Shown here one piece after another: positions 62,688 through 64,000 of a DNA stretch of 64,000 bases (position 1 is the stretch's first letter; every line of letters starts with the position of its first letter). The DNA is taken from positions 1,530,691-1,594,690 of the forward strand of contig NZ_BEYR01000001.1 in NCBI RefSeq assembly GCF_002933815.1, in the 5' to 3' direction. Under the pieces are notes generated by a model. That model was not told where the DNA came from and did not search any database. It saw only the letters and a program-made list of their open reading frames with translations. The position numbers and the translations under genes are program-made. The DNA comes from Sphingobacterium sp. HMA12 (GTDB lineage: Bacteria > Bacteroidota > Bacteroidia > Sphingobacteriales > Sphingobacteriaceae).

Positions 62688-64000
62688 ATGAAGAATAAAA
62701 AGAAAATAATAATTTCAAATAGGCTGCCGATACAAATAGAACGAAAAAAAGACAAACTTATCATCAAACCAAGTACTGGAGGTTTGGCCACCGGCTTGAA
62801 TTCAGCATTTGATTCCAGCGAAATCCTCTGGGTAGGCTGGCCGGGGATAGTTCCCAAAGATGATGCTGAAAAGGAAAAAATCACCGAATTGCTCAAACCG
62901 ATGAACCTGCTGCCAGTTTTCCTTTCAAAAGAAGAAATTCGAAATTTTTATGAGGGTTACTCCAATGAGGTCCTCTGGCCGATCTGCCACTACCAACCGA
63001 GTTATATACACTTTGATCGGGAATACTGGTCTACTTATGTAGCGGTCAATAAAAAATTTTGCGAGACTGCTCTATCTATACAACAATCTCCGGATTGTAT
63101 TTGGGTACAGGATTACCAACTCATGCTGCTCCCACAACTTTTACGTCAGGAAAACAAAGAACTTAATATTGGCTATTTCCATCATATCCCCTTCCCCTCG
63201 GAAGAGCTTTTTATGAATATTCCACAACGGAGGGAACTGATTGAGGGCCTCTTGGGAGCTGATCTTGTTGGTTTCCATACATTCGCAGATAGTCAAAACT
63301 TTCTTAACTCCTGCAAGAAAATATTAAACGTTCCCTGTAGTCACAATCAGCTCAAACACAAAGACAGACATATATTCATCGAGTCTTTTCCGATGGGGAT
63401 CGACTATGATAAATTTGTCCATGCCAGCTCACTTCCGGAGGTAAATGCCATTGCGACGCAATTTCGCAGTCATTTTCCCGATCAGAAAATAATTATTTCG
63501 GTCGATCGGCTGGATTATAGTAAGGGAATATTAGAACGATTACGGGCTTTTCTCACTTTCTTGGAAAGGTATCCGGAATGGCATTCTAAAGTTGTGTTGT
63601 ATATGCTTATTGTTCCATCAAGGGATAAAGTATCACAGTATAAAAAACTAAAAGATGAAATCAATCGAAAAGTAAGTGAGATAAATTCCATCTATGGTAA
63701 TCTAAGCTGGACTCCGGTACTCTATTTTTATAAATCTCTCCCATTTGAAGAACTTATAGGGCTGTATTTGGCATCAGACATCTGTATGGTTACCTCCACG
63801 CGGGATGGCATGAATCTCGTGAGTAAGGAATATATTGCCAGCAACACCAACAGTGACGGTGTATTGATCCTCAGCGAATTTGCAGGCGCTTCAAAGGAGT
63901 TGGTCGATGCGCTCATCGTCAATCCTTATAATCGGACAGAAACTGCGGAAAGCATCTATCAGGCTCTTAAAATGTCCCCTGAGGAGGTTCGCGAGCGCTC
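62688..64000 (+). CDS. otsA: Trehalose-6-phosphate synthase (GT20), cut by window end
   Basis: The frame is open from the ATG at 62688 to the end of the window (437 codons, no stop). The product begins with a Lys-rich start, KIIISNRLPI and the sugar-binding ILWVGWPGIVP. It continues with the GT20 signatures CIWVQDYQLMLLP, GYFHHIPFPSEELF, LVGFHTF, ISVDRLDYSKGILERL and STRDGMNLVSKEYIA, then LSEFAGASKEL. It transfers glucose from UDP-glucose to glucose 6-phosphate. Whether an OtsB phosphatase domain follows, as is common in Bacteroidota, cannot be seen. No strong promoter was noted. Confidence 0.93.
   Translation, partial: MKNKKKIIISNRLPIQIERKKDKLIIKPSTGGLATGLNSAFDSSEILWVGWPGIVPKDDAEKEKITELLKPMNLLPVFLSKEEIRNFYEGYSNEVLWPICHYQPSYIHFDREYWSTYVAVNKKFCETALSIQQSPDCIWVQDYQLMLLPQLLRQENKELNIGYFHHIPFPSEELFMNIPQRRELIEGLLGADLVGFHTFADSQNFLNSCKKILNVPCSHNQLKHKDRHIFIESFPMGIDYDKFVHASSLPEVNAIATQFRSHFPDQKIIISVDRLDYSKGILERLRAFLTFLERYPEWHSKVVLYMLIVPSRDKVSQYKKLKDEINRKVSEINSIYGNLSWTPVLYFYKSLPFEELIGLYLASDICMVTSTRDGMNLVSKEYIASNTNSDGVLILSEFAGASKELVDALIVNPYNRTETAESIYQALKMSPEEVRER

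Noticed and set aside
62645..62896. 83-codon minus-strand frame at 62.7 kb
   Set aside because: It is the antisense of the trehalose-6-phosphate synthase gene, which has clear GT20 motifs and runs off the window end.

Overview
The window is a 64 kb chromosomal segment of a Bacteroidota bacterium, most likely a Sphingobacteriaceae member such as Sphingobacterium. The support is: several gene starts preceded by the Bacteroidota promoter (TTTG, 19 bases, TAnnTTTG); a sigma-ECF / FecR / SusC / SusD locus; families typical of the phylum (DUF4256, DUF6265, DUF4974-type FecR); few Shine-Dalgarno sites; and a moderate G+C content. No prophage, CRISPR array, rRNA or conventional tRNA gene was seen.

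Layout. 0-7.2 kb: an SRPBCC protein, a BI-1/YccA membrane protein and an RND efflux operon (MFP, RND pump, TolC). 7.3-13 kb: a small unknown protein, a DUF763 protein, a lipoprotein and a YdiJ-type FAD/Fe-S oxidoreductase. 13-20.8 kb: a half-size FUSC protein, an Lrp regulator with an EamA exporter, a 5'-nucleotidase split over two overlapping genes, an MFS transporter and an M13 metallopeptidase. 20.9-28.3 kb: MetA, a TlpA-like thioredoxin, aconitase, a Qnr-like pentapeptide protein and a WG-repeat protein. 28.3-32.4 kb: DUF808, DUF4256, DUF6265, GyrI-like and ClC genes.

32.5-36.1 kb (minus strand) is the most unusual part. RtcB RNA ligase and an SPFH/slipin-like protein lie downstream of about 600 bases of structured non-coding DNA. 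This contains two tandem tRNA-like modules in circularly permuted order: T-arm, capped acceptor stem, UA, D-arm. That topology resembles YrlA-type bacterial Y RNAs, but no Ro60/Rsr gene is in the window. I read it as a candidate RNA-repair or RNA-quality-control operon.

36-43 kb: a lipoprotein, an amidohydrolase with an AraC regulator, a three-gene cluster (degenerate YgjP-like protein, orphan, MpaB-like oxygenase), RecR and a LOG-family protein. 43.4-51.3 kb: the ECF sigma / FecR / SusC / SusD locus and a heparan-glucosaminide acetyltransferase-like membrane protein. 51.3-51.9 kb: gene-poor, with an orphan leader-like hairpin and a 12-base tandem repeat. 51.9-60.8 kb: an exonuclease/GIY-YIG fusion, a GNAT protein and a complete histidine-utilisation operon (hutHIUG) with a divergent LysR regulator. 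60.8-64 kb: a small monooxygenase-like protein, luxS with an MTA/SAH-nucleosidase-like gene, and the start of trehalose-6-phosphate synthase, cut by the window end.
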